Assembly (NCBI RefSeq): GCF_002209535.1
Contig: NZ_NJIG01000001.1
Coordinates: forward strand, 248,001 to 312,000
Direction: 5' to 3'
Source of the DNA: Achromobacter marplatensis
GTDB lineage: Bacteria; Pseudomonadota; Gammaproteobacteria; Burkholderiales; Burkholderiaceae_B
DNA: 64,000 bases
The notes below the pieces were generated by a model. That model was not told the origin of the DNA and did not search any database. It saw nothing but the letters and a program-made list of their open reading frames with translations. This document shows, one piece after another, positions 16,580 to 25,804 of the stretch; within the stretch, counting starts at the first letter, position 1, and every line of letters starts with the position of its first letter. Made by a program: the position numbers and the translations under genes.

Positions 16580-17860
16580 ATGCCACCCGCCATGAACCGC
16601 CGTTCTTTCGTCCGCACCGCCAGCCTGGCCGCCACGGGCCTGGTCTGGCATCCATCCGCCACGCACGCGGCCGCTACCGCGGCCGCGCCGCAATCGTCCT
16701 GGGTTAGTTCGTGGTTCGCCAGCCCGCAGCCGTTATGGGACACGTCGTTCGTGCTGCCGACCGGCATGCCGGCGCGGGTGGCGGACCAGACGTTGCGCGA
16801 GACCGTCAAAATCAGCCTGGGCGGCAGGCGCCTGCGGGTGGTGTTGTCCAATCGATACGGCGCACAGCCGCTCGTGATCGGCGCCGCGCGGATTGCGCGG
16901 GCCCGGGCGGGGGCGGCCATCGACCCCGCGTCGGATCGCGTCTTGCGCTTTGGCGGTCAGCCGGGCGTCACGATTGCGCCGGGCGCTCAGGCGATCAGCG
17001 ATCCGGTGGATCTGCCCGTTGCCGCCTTGAGCGAACTGGCCATCAGCACCTATTTCCCGCAGCCGACGCCGGTGGCGACGTTCCACTGGGGCGCCCAGCA
17101 AACCGCGGCGCTGGCGCCGGGCGATGCCAGCGGCGCACCGGACCTGCCAGGCGCCGCCGCGTTGCAGGGCCGGGCGTTCCTGGCGGGCGTCTGGGTGGAA
17201 ACCGCGGCCGACACCCCGGTCGTCGTGGCGTTCGGGGACTCGTTGACGGACGGCAACGGATCGACACCCGGCGCCAACCGCCGCTGGCCGGATTTTCTGG
17301 CCCGCCGGCTGGCGCCGCAGGGCGTGGGCGTGGTCAATGCGGGCATTTCGGGGGCCCGGGTGTGGGGCGACAAGATGGGCGTGAACGCGATGGCGCGCTT
17401 CGAGGCCGACGTGCTGTCGCAACCCGGCGTGCGGACGGTGGTCCTGCTGATGGGCATCAACGATATCGGTTGGCCGGACAGCGGGTTTGCGCCCGGCGAC
17501 GCACCGATGACCGCGGCGCGGCTGACCGAGGGCTACCGGCAGTTGGCCGAGGCCGCGCACGCCCGCAACGTGCGCATCGTCGGGGCCACCATCGCGCCCT
17601 ACGAGGGCTCGCTGCACGGCACGCCGCTGGCCCGCCACTACAGCCCGGCCAAGGACGCGGTGCGGCGCGAGGTGAACCGGTGGATCCGCAGCAGCGGCGT
17701 GTTCGACGCCGTGGTGGATATGGACGCCGTGCTGCGGGACCCATCGCATCCCGCGCGCCTGTTGCCCGCCTACGATTCGGGCGATCATCTGCATCCCGGG
17801 GACGCGGGCTATCAGGCGATGGCGCAGGCGCTGGACGACGGCATCCTGTTCGGGCGATAG
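16580..17860 (+). CDS. Secreted SGNH/GDSL-type hydrolase (esterase/lipase)
   Basis: A 426-residue protein. The start MPPAMNRRSFVRTASLAATG has a twin-arginine-like motif (RRSFVRT) and a cleavage site after HAAAT. A beta-rich N-terminal domain (about 40-210) precedes the SGNH domain: block I GDSLTDG (Ser221), block II VNAGISGAR, block III MGINDIG and block V DHLHPGDAGY holding the catalytic Asp and His. It should hydrolyse esters in the periplasm or outside. It is divergent from a LysR gene that may regulate it. Confidence 0.88.
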   Translation: MPPAMNRRSFVRTASLAATGLVWHPSATHAAATAAAPQSSWVSSWFASPQPLWDTSFVLPTGMPARVADQTLRETVKISLGGRRLRVVLSNRYGAQPLVIGAARIARARAGAAIDPASDRVLRFGGQPGVTIAPGAQAISDPVDLPVAALSELAISTYFPQPTPVATFHWGAQQTAALAPGDASGAPDLPGAAALQGRAFLAGVWVETAADTPVVVAFGDSLTDGNGSTPGANRRWPDFLARRLAPQGVGVVNAGISGARVWGDKMGVNAMARFEADVLSQPGVRTVVLLMGINDIGWPDSGFAPGDAPMTAARLTEGYRQLAEAAHARNVRIVGATIAPYEGSLHGTPLARHYSPAKDAVRREVNRWIRSSGVFDAVVDMDAVLRDPSHPARLLPAYDSGDHLHPGDAGYQAMAQALDDGILFGR

Positions 17861-17888
17861 CCGGGCTGTGCGGCGCCGGGGTCGTCCG

Positions 17889-20800
17889 TCAATGGAAGTT
17901 GCGGCTTTGCGTGGCCAGCCCGCCCAGCAGGTCGGACAGGTCCACCAGCCGTTGCGCGATCAGGTGGCGCACGCCGTCCACGCTTTGCCAGGCGCCGTAG
18001 ACGCCCAACAGCTTGGCGCCCAGCAGTTCGCGACGCTGGCGTTCGATCAGTTCCGGCCGCACGACCACGTTGACGGGGCCGGTCTCGTCTTCCAGCGTCA
18101 CGAAAATCACGCCCTTGGAGGTTTGCGGCCGCTGACGCACGGTGACGATGCCGCAGGCGCGCGCCACGCGCTTGTCTGGGTAGCGGTTCAGGACTTCGGC
18201 GGGCTGGAAATTGCGGGCCGCCAATTGGTCCCGCAGCAGCGCCACCGGGTGGCTGTGCAGCGTCAGGCCCACGCTGCGGTAGTCGGCGGCCACGGTCTGG
18301 CTTTCCGATGGCGCCTGCAACTGCGGCGCCTGGGTTTCTTCGATGGCGGCGTCGCGCAGCAAGTCGCGGCTGTGCACGCTGGCCGCCGCTTCCCAGCTGG
18401 CTTGGCGCCGGTGGCCCGCCAGGGTGCGCAGCGCATCGCCGGCGGCCAGCGCGTTCAGGTCATGGCGGTTGAGCGCGGCGCGCCGGGCCAGGTCGCCGGT
18501 GTCGACAAAAGAGGACTGCGCGCGCGCGTCCTCGATGCGCCGGGCCGCGTCTTCCCGCATGCCCTGGATCAGGCTCAGGCCCAGCCGGACGGCGGGGCGC
18601 GGGGCGTCGGGGCCGGGGGCGTGCGGGCGGGCGCTGCGGCGAGTGCCGGGGTGGCCGTCCGGCAGGGCTTCCAAGGCTGAGTCCCAGCCGCTGACGGTGA
18701 CGTCCGCGGGCAGCACGCAGACGCCATGGCGGCGGGCGTCCTGCACCAGTTGCGCGGGGGCGTAAAAGCCCATGGGCTGGGAGTTGAGCAGGGCGGCCAG
18801 AAAGGCTTCAGGCTCGTGCCGCTTCAACCATGAACTGGAGTACGCCAGCAGCGCGAAGCTGGCGGCATGGCTTTCCGGAAAACCGTATTCACCGAAACCT
18901 TCCACCTGCCGGAACAGCGCTTCGGCAAAGTCCAGCGTGTAGCCGTGCGCCAGCAGGCCGCCCACCAGCTTGACGCGGAATTTGTCCACGCCGCCCTTGC
19001 GCTTCCAGGCGGCCATCGACCGGCGCAACTGGTCGGCTTCGCCCGGCGTAAAGCCCGCGGCCACCACGGCGATCTGCATCACCTGTTCCTGGAAGATGGG
19101 CACGCCCATGGTGCGGCTGAGCACGCCGCGTACTTTTTCGCTGGGGTAGGTTTCGGGTTCCTTGCCCTGGCGGCGGCGCAGATAGGGGTGGACCATGCCG
19201 CCCTGGATCGGCCCGGGCCGCACGATAGCCACCTGCACGACCAGGTCGTAGTATTTGCGCGGCCGCAGGCGCGGCAGCATCGTCATCTGCGCGCGTGATT
19301 CGATCTGGAACACGCCGACCGTGTCGGCGTCGCAGATCATGTCGTAGGTGGCGTCGTCGCCTTCGGGGATGTCCTGCAGCGTCAGCGGTTGGCCGCGGCG
19401 CTGGCCGGCCAGTTCCAGGGTGCGGCGCAGCGCCGACAGCATGCCAAGCGCCAGCACGTCCACCTTCAACAGTTTCAGCGCGTCCAGGTCGTCCTTGTCC
19501 CACTGCACGACGCTGCGGTCTTCCATGGCGGCGTTTTCGATCGGCACCAGGCGCGACAGCTTGCCGCGTGAAATCACAAAGCCGCCGGGATGCTGCGACA
19601 GGTGGCGGGGAAAGCCCATCATGGTCTGCGCCAGCGACGCCCATTGCCGCGCCACCCGGGATTCAGGGTCCAGGCCGCAGGCGCCCAGCGTGCGCAGCAT
19701 TTCTTTCTTGCCGTCCCACCATTGATGGGCGCGCGCCACGGCGTCGATGACGCCCAGGTCCACGCCCAGCGCGCGGCCGGTATCGCGCAGCACGCTGCGC
19801 GGCCGGTAGGAAATGACCACCGCGGTCAGCGCGGCGCGCTGCCGGCCGTATTTCCGGTAGATGTACTGGATGACCTCTTCGCGGCGCTGGTGTTCGAAGT
19901 CCACGTCGATGTCGGGGGGCTCGTTGCGTTCCTTGCTGATGAAGCGTTCGAACAGGTTGTTGCCGCGCATCGGGTCCACCGCGGTAATGCCCAGGCAATA
20001 GCAGACGGCGGAGTTGGCGGCCGACCCGCGGCCCTGGCACAGGATGCCTTCGTTGCGCGCATACAGGACGATGTCGTAGACGGTCAGGAAATAGGCTTCG
20101 TAGTGCAGGTCGGCGATCAGGCCGAGTTCCTTTTCGATCTGTTCGGCCACCAGGTCCGGGACACCGGCGGGAAAGCGGCGGGCCGCGCCCGCCAGCGTTT
20201 CCTGGCGCAGGTAGGAGGCCGGCGTGTGGCCGCGCGGCACGATTTCGTCGGGGTATTCGTAGTGCAGTTCGTCCAGCGAAAATGCGCAACGGCGGGCCAC
20301 CGCCAGCGTTTGCGCCAATGCCTCGGGCGGGTACAGCGTGGCCAGCCGCATGCGGGTGCGCAGATGCTGTTCGGCGTTGCCGGACAGTTCGTATCCGCAT
20401 TGGGAAACGGGCTGCCGGGTGCGGATGCCGGTCAGCGTGTCGTGCAGGGGCTTGCGCGACCGCACGTGCATCTGCACCTGGCCGACGGCCACCATAGGCA
20501 AATCCGCCGCGCGGGCGGCGCCTTCGACGGCGGCGCGGTGCAGATCGTCGCGCGATTGGTACAGCAGGTTCAGGCCGACCCAGGCGCGGTGCGGAAAGAC
20601 ACGCGCCAGCCAGCGGGCCTGTTCAGCCAGGCGGTCGGCGTCGATGCCGTAGGCGGGCGTCAGGATGGCCAGGCATTCGGGCAACTGGCGCAAATGCGCA
20701 TAGCCCTCGGGCGGATCGGTCAGGTCTTCCGGCGCCAGCCGGTATTCGCCCTTGGGTGCGCGGGTACGGGCCAGTGTGATGAGTTCGGACAGGTTGCCGT

Positions 20801-21122
20801 AGCCCTCGCGGGTCTGTGCCAGCAGGGTCAGGCCCAGCGGCGCGGCGTCCGGGGCGGCGCGTAGCTGGAAGGTGGCGCCGATGATGAGCGGCAGCTTCTG
20901 GGCCTTGGCTTCCATATGGGCGCGCACCACGCCCGCCAGCGAGCATTCGTCGGTCAGCGCCAGCGCGGCGTAGCCCAGTTCGGCTGCGCGCGCGGCCAGT
21001 TCTTCCGGGTGTGAGGCGCCTTGCAGGAAAGAGAAGTTCGACTGGCATTGCAGCTCGGCATAGCCGGGCAGCGCCGCGGGCAGGTCGGACGGATCGAGCG
21101 CGTCGAAGGAGTCGTCGTGCAT
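17889..21122 (-). CDS. dnaE2: Error-prone DNA polymerase III alpha subunit DnaE2 (ImuC)
   Basis: A 1077-residue C-family polymerase. It has the N-terminal PHP domain (YAELQCQSNFSFLQGASHPE), the polymerase palm with GRGSAANSAVCYCLGIT and PDIDVDFEHQRREEV (catalytic Asp residues), and a C-terminal OB-fold (TSKGVIFVTLEDETGPVNVV). Together with ImuA and ImuB it makes the SOS-inducible mutagenic translesion polymerase. It is the last gene of the cassette, 13 bp after imuB. Length is as expected for DnaE2, shorter than replicative DnaE1. Confidence 0.96.
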   Translation of the reverse strand: MHDDSFDALDPSDLPAALPGYAELQCQSNFSFLQGASHPEELAARAAELGYAALALTDECSLAGVVRAHMEAKAQKLPLIIGATFQLRAAPDAAPLGLTLLAQTREGYGNLSELITLARTRAPKGEYRLAPEDLTDPPEGYAHLRQLPECLAILTPAYGIDADRLAEQARWLARVFPHRAWVGLNLLYQSRDDLHRAAVEGAARAADLPMVAVGQVQMHVRSRKPLHDTLTGIRTRQPVSQCGYELSGNAEQHLRTRMRLATLYPPEALAQTLAVARRCAFSLDELHYEYPDEIVPRGHTPASYLRQETLAGAARRFPAGVPDLVAEQIEKELGLIADLHYEAYFLTVYDIVLYARNEGILCQGRGSAANSAVCYCLGITAVDPMRGNNLFERFISKERNEPPDIDVDFEHQRREEVIQYIYRKYGRQRAALTAVVISYRPRSVLRDTGRALGVDLGVIDAVARAHQWWDGKKEMLRTLGACGLDPESRVARQWASLAQTMMGFPRHLSQHPGGFVISRGKLSRLVPIENAAMEDRSVVQWDKDDLDALKLLKVDVLALGMLSALRRTLELAGQRRGQPLTLQDIPEGDDATYDMICDADTVGVFQIESRAQMTMLPRLRPRKYYDLVVQVAIVRPGPIQGGMVHPYLRRRQGKEPETYPSEKVRGVLSRTMGVPIFQEQVMQIAVVAAGFTPGEADQLRRSMAAWKRKGGVDKFRVKLVGGLLAHGYTLDFAEALFRQVEGFGEYGFPESHAASFALLAYSSSWLKRHEPEAFLAALLNSQPMGFYAPAQLVQDARRHGVCVLPADVTVSGWDSALEALPDGHPGTRRSARPHAPGPDAPRPAVRLGLSLIQGMREDAARRIEDARAQSSFVDTGDLARRAALNRHDLNALAAGDALRTLAGHRRQASWEAAASVHSRDLLRDAAIEETQAPQLQAPSESQTVAADYRSVGLTLHSHPVALLRDQLAARNFQPAEVLNRYPDKRVARACGIVTVRQRPQTSKGVIFVTLEDETGPVNVVVRPELIERQRRELLGAKLLGVYGAWQSVDGVRHLIAQRLVDLSDLLGGLATQSRNFH

Positions 21123-21135
21123 GCTGCGGACGGCC

Positions 21136-22605
21136 TCAGGCGTACAGCCCGTGCAGGAACCAGCGCGCGTGTTCTGCGTCGCGCTCGCGGTAGATCCAGT
21201 AGCGCGCGGCGGCGGCGTCTTCGGCCACGAAGTAGTCGCGTACCGTCAGGGCGGGGTCCCACCAGCCGCTTTCGATGCGTTCGGGGCCGCGCATCAGCCG
21301 CAGCGCCTGGCCGCCGTACTGGGGGCGATGGCCCGACAGTTTCAAGGGCAGCGGCGTTTCCAGCAGCCAGAAGGGGCGGTCCAGCAAGGAGGGCAAGGGG
21401 CCGGGGGGGTGAGGGGGCGCCAGCGCGTCGCCCCAGGCATTGGCGGCTTCGGGACGGTGGTCGGCGGCGGGTTGGGCGTGGCGCACCTGGTCGCGGCCCA
21501 GCCGCGCCACCAGCAGGTCCAGCAGCCGGGCGTGGTCGGCCGCCGTGCCGCCGGGTTCGGGAAACAGGGTGGTGCTGGCGGCGGGCTGCTCGACCGTGTC
21601 GGGCGCCTGCAGCGCGACGGCGATGACGGGCGCCTCCAGGGTGAAGTGGTTCAGCTTTTCGCGCAGCAGATGCAAGAGCTGCGGCGCCTGCCAGACGGGT
21701 TGCGCCAGCGCCAGTTCCAGTTCGGTAGGCGGGCGGGCGTGGCGGCCGCGTTCGTGTTCCATGCTGAGCACCACGCGCTGCACCGCCAGTTGCCGGGCGG
21801 TCAGCCAGCCGCCCAGTTGTTCGGCCAGCCGGCGCGCCACCGCCAGCACGGCGTCGGTGTGCTCGACGTAGTCCGTGAGTTCGAGGCGCCGCGAAAACTG
21901 GTGGGGCGGTTCGATCCAGCGATAGAGTTCGGGCGCCTGCCCATAGGCGGCGTCCAGGGCTTGCAGCAGGTCGGGCGTGCTGCGCCGTTGCAGGCCGGCG
22001 CGCGGCAGGGCGCGCAGGTCTGCCAGCGTATGGCAGCCGATGTCGTCCAGCCAGTCCCGGCGCGGTTGCGCCTGGGGCAGCAGCGCCAGCGGCAACGCGT
22101 CCAGCCGGCGCGTCAGCGTGGGCAGGGTCAAGGTGCGCCGGGGCACGCGGCGGCCGGGGCGGTGCGCCAGCAACCACGCGCCCGTGGCGGTGGGGGCCAT
22201 GCCCAGCGCCACGCGCAGGTCCAGGGCCTGCAACGTGGCGCGGACCCGCTGGCTGAGCGCGCGCGGGCCGCGAAAGAACATCAGGCTGGCGCCCACGTTC
22301 AGGAGCACGGTGTCGTCGCCGGCCAGGGCGACTTCGGGCGTGTACTGCAGCAGGGCCAGCGCCGCGCCCAGCAGGGCGTCGGCTTCGGTTTGGGGCTGGC
22401 GCGGCAACAGTTCGACGTCGGGGGCGATAGCCGCCGCGCCGGCGCGGCGCATGCCCGGCTTGACGCCGGCCTGGCGGGCGGCGGGGGTGAGGGCGGCGAC
22501 GCGTTCCTGGTCCAGGACGGCGAACGCCTGCCCCTCAAGCGGCCAGTGCGGGCGTAGTGCGTCCAGCGGCAGGCAGCGCAGGAAGACGGCGATCCAAAGG
22601 CGCAT
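21136..22605 (-). CDS. imuB: ImuB, inactive Y-family polymerase-like translesion factor
   Basis: A 489-residue Y-family protein. It starts MRLWIAVFLRCLPLDALRPH, where active Y-family enzymes carry DxDxFxA; the metal-binding acid is absent, as in known ImuB proteins that act as an adaptor to the beta clamp and DnaE2. Fold motifs such as GMRRAGAAAIAPDVELLPR and LDDIGCHTLADLRALP (HhH region) are kept; the end WFLHGLYA is typical. A Pro-rich linker near residues 390-405 is encoded by a G-rich tract. The 5-prime end overlaps the end of imuA by about 70 bp. Confidence 0.93.
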   Translation of the reverse strand: MRLWIAVFLRCLPLDALRPHWPLEGQAFAVLDQERVAALTPAARQAGVKPGMRRAGAAAIAPDVELLPRQPQTEADALLGAALALLQYTPEVALAGDDTVLLNVGASLMFFRGPRALSQRVRATLQALDLRVALGMAPTATGAWLLAHRPGRRVPRRTLTLPTLTRRLDALPLALLPQAQPRRDWLDDIGCHTLADLRALPRAGLQRRSTPDLLQALDAAYGQAPELYRWIEPPHQFSRRLELTDYVEHTDAVLAVARRLAEQLGGWLTARQLAVQRVVLSMEHERGRHARPPTELELALAQPVWQAPQLLHLLREKLNHFTLEAPVIAVALQAPDTVEQPAASTTLFPEPGGTAADHARLLDLLVARLGRDQVRHAQPAADHRPEAANAWGDALAPPHPPGPLPSLLDRPFWLLETPLPLKLSGHRPQYGGQALRLMRGPERIESGWWDPALTVRDYFVAEDAAAARYWIYRERDAEHARWFLHGLYA

Positions 22606-23239
22606 GGCGGGGGGAAGAAGGCGTAAGGGCGCCGGGTTCCAGGGCGACGTACAGCGGCGTGTCGCAGACCGGACCCCGGCGTTTCAGGATGTGGACGGAC
22701 AATCCGCCCGGAGCGGGCGCAAGCGCCAGCCGCAACGGGGCGGGGGTGGCGTGCTGCGCCGCGCTGGCCGGGCGCACGGCGATGAACAGCAAATCGCTGG
22801 CCTGGGCCGCCAGATGCAGGCGGCGCAGGGATTCGGGGCGCACGTGGGGCAGCCAGCAGATCAGGGCGCCGCAGCTGCCGTTCTTCAGGATCTGTTCGGT
22901 GGCCCATAGCGTATCGACGGGCTTTTGCGGCGCCACCCACAGCAACTGCCGGGGATCCAGCCGCCAGCTCATCCAGCTGGCGATATGGGGGGCGTGCGGC
23001 GGTTGCACCAGGGCGATGCGCCGGCGCGTTTCCAGTTGGGCCAGCGCCGGGCGCAGCAGGCGGATTTCGCCGATGCCGGGGTGCGGGGTCAGCAGTTCGA
23101 TCAACGCACCCAACGGCCAGCCGCCGTCCGGCAACTCGGCGGAAAGCGAAGCGTGCCCGGTGGGCAGGTTGCGGGCGGCGCCTTTGGCCATCTGGGTGGC
23201 GCGCCACAACGCGGGGTGGATACGTTCAGGGGACTGCAT
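22535..23239 (-). CDS. imuA: ImuA, RecA-like SOS mutagenesis factor
   Basis: A 234-residue RecA/SulA-related protein: LPDGGWPLGALIELLTPHPG followed by EIRLLRPALAQL, then IALVQPPHAPHIASWMSWRL, and a Pro/Ala-rich C-terminus. The P-loop is degenerate, as is usual in ImuA. It heads the imuA-imuB-dnaE2 cassette; ImuA helps the mutasome assemble at DNA damage. A LexA box starts 39 bp upstream of its ATG, supporting SOS control. Confidence 0.92.
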   Translation of the reverse strand: MQSPERIHPALWRATQMAKGAARNLPTGHASLSAELPDGGWPLGALIELLTPHPGIGEIRLLRPALAQLETRRRIALVQPPHAPHIASWMSWRLDPRQLLWVAPQKPVDTLWATEQILKNGSCGALICWLPHVRPESLRRLHLAAQASDLLFIAVRPASAAQHATPAPLRLALAPAPGGLSVHILKRRGPVCDTPLYVALEPGALTPSSPRHAPLDRRLPALPAAGRTTPALAA

Positions 23240-23277
23240 GGCGGGTAAGGCCCGGGTCGGGAAAGAGAAGGCTTATG

Positions 23278-23293
23278 CTGTATGAATATACAG
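23278..23293 (-). promoter_or_regulatory. LexA (SOS) box upstream of imuA
   Basis: CTGTATGAATATACAG matches the CTGT-N8-ACAG consensus exactly and lies between imuA and the divergent hydratase gene. LexA bound here would repress the cassette until DNA damage. It is 39 bp from the imuA ATG and about 130 bp from the divergent gene. Confidence 0.88.
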
Positions 23294-23421
23294 TATTGTA
23301 CCGGCCTTCCAGCCCCCCGTGGAGCGTCCCGGACGATATCGCTATCATGTGATCTGGCCCCGGTTCGGGTTGCCGCCCCAAGGACTTGCGCCCGTAACAT
23401 TCCCCCCCTTTTTCCCTGCCC

Positions 23422-24207
23422 ATGCCGACTTCCCCCTTCGACCCCGCCGCCACCGCGGAACTCCTGCTTGACCAATGGCGCCGCGAGACCCAGCTCGAGG
23501 CCCTTCCCGTGGCGCTGCGGCCCCAAACCCTGGCGGAAGGCTACGCCGCGCAGGACGCGCTGTTCCGCGCCGCGGGCGGGGTGCGGGGCGGATGGAAACT
23601 GGGGGTCGGCAGTCCGGCGCAATTGCGCGCCGGCAACCTGTCGCGGCCCTTGATCGGCCAGCTGGAAGCACAGCGCCTGCACCGCTCGGGCGCCCAGGTG
23701 CGTCTGCCTTTGAACGCGCCCGTCACCGTGGAATGCGAAATCGCATTCGTCCTGGCGCGCGACCTTCCCCCGCTAGCAGGGCGCGAGGTCGATCCCGCCG
23801 ACATCCGTCACGCCTGCGTCACGTTCGAATTGGTGCGTTCGCGCTTCGTCGACCGCCGCGCGGTGGGGTGGCCCAGTTTCGTGGCCGACAACGTCGGGTT
23901 CGAGGCCCTGGTCGTGAGCGCACCGTTCAGCGACGGCCTGGATGCCGATCTGCTGCGTCAGGTCGACGCGTCGGCGGCGGTGTCGCTGGACGGGCAGGTC
24001 AAGGCCCGCGCGCAGACCGGCGACGATGTGACGGACCCGCTGCGTTCGCTGGCGGCGCTTTACGCGCACGCGGCCGACCGGAACGTGACGCTGCGCGCCG
24101 GCGAGATCGTCTCCACCGGCGCCATGTGCAAACCCTTCGATATCGTGGGGGCAGGGCACGTCCTGCGCGCCACCTACCTCGACCAGGAGCTGACGCTCAG
24201 CCTCTAG
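23422..24207 (+). CDS. 2-keto-4-pentenoate hydratase / FAH-family enzyme
   Basis: A 261-residue MhpD-like protein: AEGYAAQDALFRAAG, GGWKLGVGSPAQLRAGNLSR, VTVECEIAFVLARDLPP (acidic metal ligands) and EIVSTGAMCKPFDIVGAGHV. The family hydrates 2-hydroxypenta-2,4-dienoates or decarboxylates related oxo acids in aromatic catabolism, using Mg or Mn. No other meta-cleavage genes are present, so its real substrate is open. It is convergent with the permease gene; the two stop codons overlap by 4 bp. Confidence 0.85.
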   Translation: MPTSPFDPAATAELLLDQWRRETQLEALPVALRPQTLAEGYAAQDALFRAAGGVRGGWKLGVGSPAQLRAGNLSRPLIGQLEAQRLHRSGAQVRLPLNAPVTVECEIAFVLARDLPPLAGREVDPADIRHACVTFELVRSRFVDRRAVGWPSFVADNVGFEALVVSAPFSDGLDADLLRQVDASAAVSLDGQVKARAQTGDDVTDPLRSLAALYAHAADRNVTLRAGEIVSTGAMCKPFDIVGAGHVLRATYLDQELTLSL

Positions 24208-25670
24208 AAGCGCATGTCCGCGTACTTGACCCAGCGCGACCGCTTCACCACGCGATGGCCGATCCACAGCGCCATGAACAGCGGGATGGCCAGATAGGTC
24301 GACACCACCCCGATCCAGTCGATGCGTTCTTCCAGGAAGGCCTGGTAGTTCTGGCCCAGTGTCACGACCAGGCACAGCACGAAGGCCAGCAGCGGGCCGA
24401 ACGGGAACAGGCCGGCCTTGTAGGGCAGGTCGGCCGTGTCATAGCCGTGCTTCACGTAGCCTTGGCGGAAGCGGTAGTGGCTGACCGCGATGCTCAGCCA
24501 CACGATGAATTCCGTCATGCCCGCAAAATTCAGCAGCCAGATGTAGACCGCCTTCGGGCTGTACACGACGCTGAACAGGCACAGGCAGGCAAGCGCGGTG
24601 GTGGCCAGCAGCGCATACAGCGGCACGCCGTTGGCGGTCAGCCGCCTGAAGAGGGCCGGCGCCTGGCCTTCGGCCGCCATGTTGAACAGCATCCGCGTGG
24701 CGGCGTACATGCCCGAATTGCCGGCCGACAGCACGGACGTGAGGATGACGGCGTTCATCACCGTGGCGGCCGACAGCAGCCCCGCATGCTGGAACACCAG
24801 CGTGAACGGGCTGACGGCGATGTCCTCGACTTCGTTGCGCAGCAGTTGCGGGTCGGTGTAGGGGACCAGCAGGCCGATGATCAGGATGGCCAGCACATAG
24901 AACAGCAGGATGCGCCAGAACACGTTGTTGATGGCGCGCGGCACGTTGCGGCGCGGATTTTCCGATTCGCCCGCGGCCACGCCCACCAGTTCGGTCCCCT
25001 GGAAGGAATAGGCCACCACCATCGCCACGCCGACCCAGGTGGCCGCGTTGCCCACGAACGGCGCGTCGCCGACCTTCCAGTTGACCAGCCCGACCGGGTC
25101 GCCGCTATGGATGATGCCCACCAGCATGCCCAGCCCCACCGCGATGAAGCACAGGACGGCAACGACCTTGATGATGGCGAACCAGTATTCGGCTTCCCCG
25201 AAGCTGCGAGCCGAAAACGCGTTCAGGCCGAAGGTCAGCGCCAGGAAGGCGACGCTCCATATCCAGCCTGGCGTGTCCGGCAGCCAGTACGCCATGACCA
25301 GTTGGGCGGCCACCACGTCCACGGCAACCACCGTGGCCCAGCTGATCCAGAAGTTCCAGCCCAGTGCAAAACCGAAACCCGGGTCCACATAACGCGACGC
25401 ATAGGTGCAGAACGAGCCCGATACCGGCATGAAGGTGGCCAGTTCGCCCAGGCTGGTCATGATGAAATACACCATCAGGCCGATCACCAGGTAGACCAGC
25501 AGGGCGCCGCCCGGGCCGGCTTGGGCGATGGCGGCGCCGGAGGCGACGAACAGGCCGGTGCCGATGGCCCCGCCCAGCGCTATCATCGTAAGGTGGCGTG
25601 CCTTGAGCACGCGGTGCAGCTGATTCTGGCTCGCAGGCGTGGCGCCCGAGTCGGTTGTCGGTGTTTGCAT
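24204..25670 (-). CDS. Amino-acid permease of the APC family (LysP/GabP type)
   Basis: A 488-residue, 12-helix transporter. The start LHRVLKARHLTMIALGGAIG followed by TGLFVASGAAIAQAGP is the APC substrate-binding loop, and GVAAGESENPRRNVPRAINN is the conserved cytoplasmic loop. The overall sequence is nearest to the lysine-specific permease group of proton-coupled importers, but substrate is not certain. It overlaps the end of the hydratase gene on the opposite strand. Confidence 0.9.
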   Translation of the reverse strand: MQTPTTDSGATPASQNQLHRVLKARHLTMIALGGAIGTGLFVASGAAIAQAGPGGALLVYLVIGLMVYFIMTSLGELATFMPVSGSFCTYASRYVDPGFGFALGWNFWISWATVVAVDVVAAQLVMAYWLPDTPGWIWSVAFLALTFGLNAFSARSFGEAEYWFAIIKVVAVLCFIAVGLGMLVGIIHSGDPVGLVNWKVGDAPFVGNAATWVGVAMVVAYSFQGTELVGVAAGESENPRRNVPRAINNVFWRILLFYVLAILIIGLLVPYTDPQLLRNEVEDIAVSPFTLVFQHAGLLSAATVMNAVILTSVLSAGNSGMYAATRMLFNMAAEGQAPALFRRLTANGVPLYALLATTALACLCLFSVVYSPKAVYIWLLNFAGMTEFIVWLSIAVSHYRFRQGYVKHGYDTADLPYKAGLFPFGPLLAFVLCLVVTLGQNYQAFLEERIDWIGVVSTYLAIPLFMALWIGHRVVKRSRWVKYADMRF

Positions 25671-25804
25671 TACAGGGGTAAAAGAAGGCCGTTGCGGCGG
25701 TAATCCGGCTCAAAGCCTGCCTGCCGTCCGCTTTAAGCCGCGCATTTTACAATGCTGTCATCAGGGCGTAGCCCACCGGTCTTATGCCAGCACGGAGCAG
25801 TCTC

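Noticed and set aside
16711-18000. A 429-codon frame overlapping the SGNH hydrolase gene
   Set aside because: Out of frame with the recognised hydrolase; Gly/Arg-rich sequence and no start signal.
19590-20864. Long open frame (about 424 codons) opposite dnaE2
   Set aside because: It lies entirely within dnaE2 on the other strand. High GC makes long antisense frames common, and the translation is Gly/Arg/Gln/His-rich without any domain.
21395-21420. G-rich tract inside imuB as a phase-variation site
   Set aside because: The run of seven G is short, coding for a Pro-rich linker, and a slip would destroy the protein; no sign that it is used as a switch.
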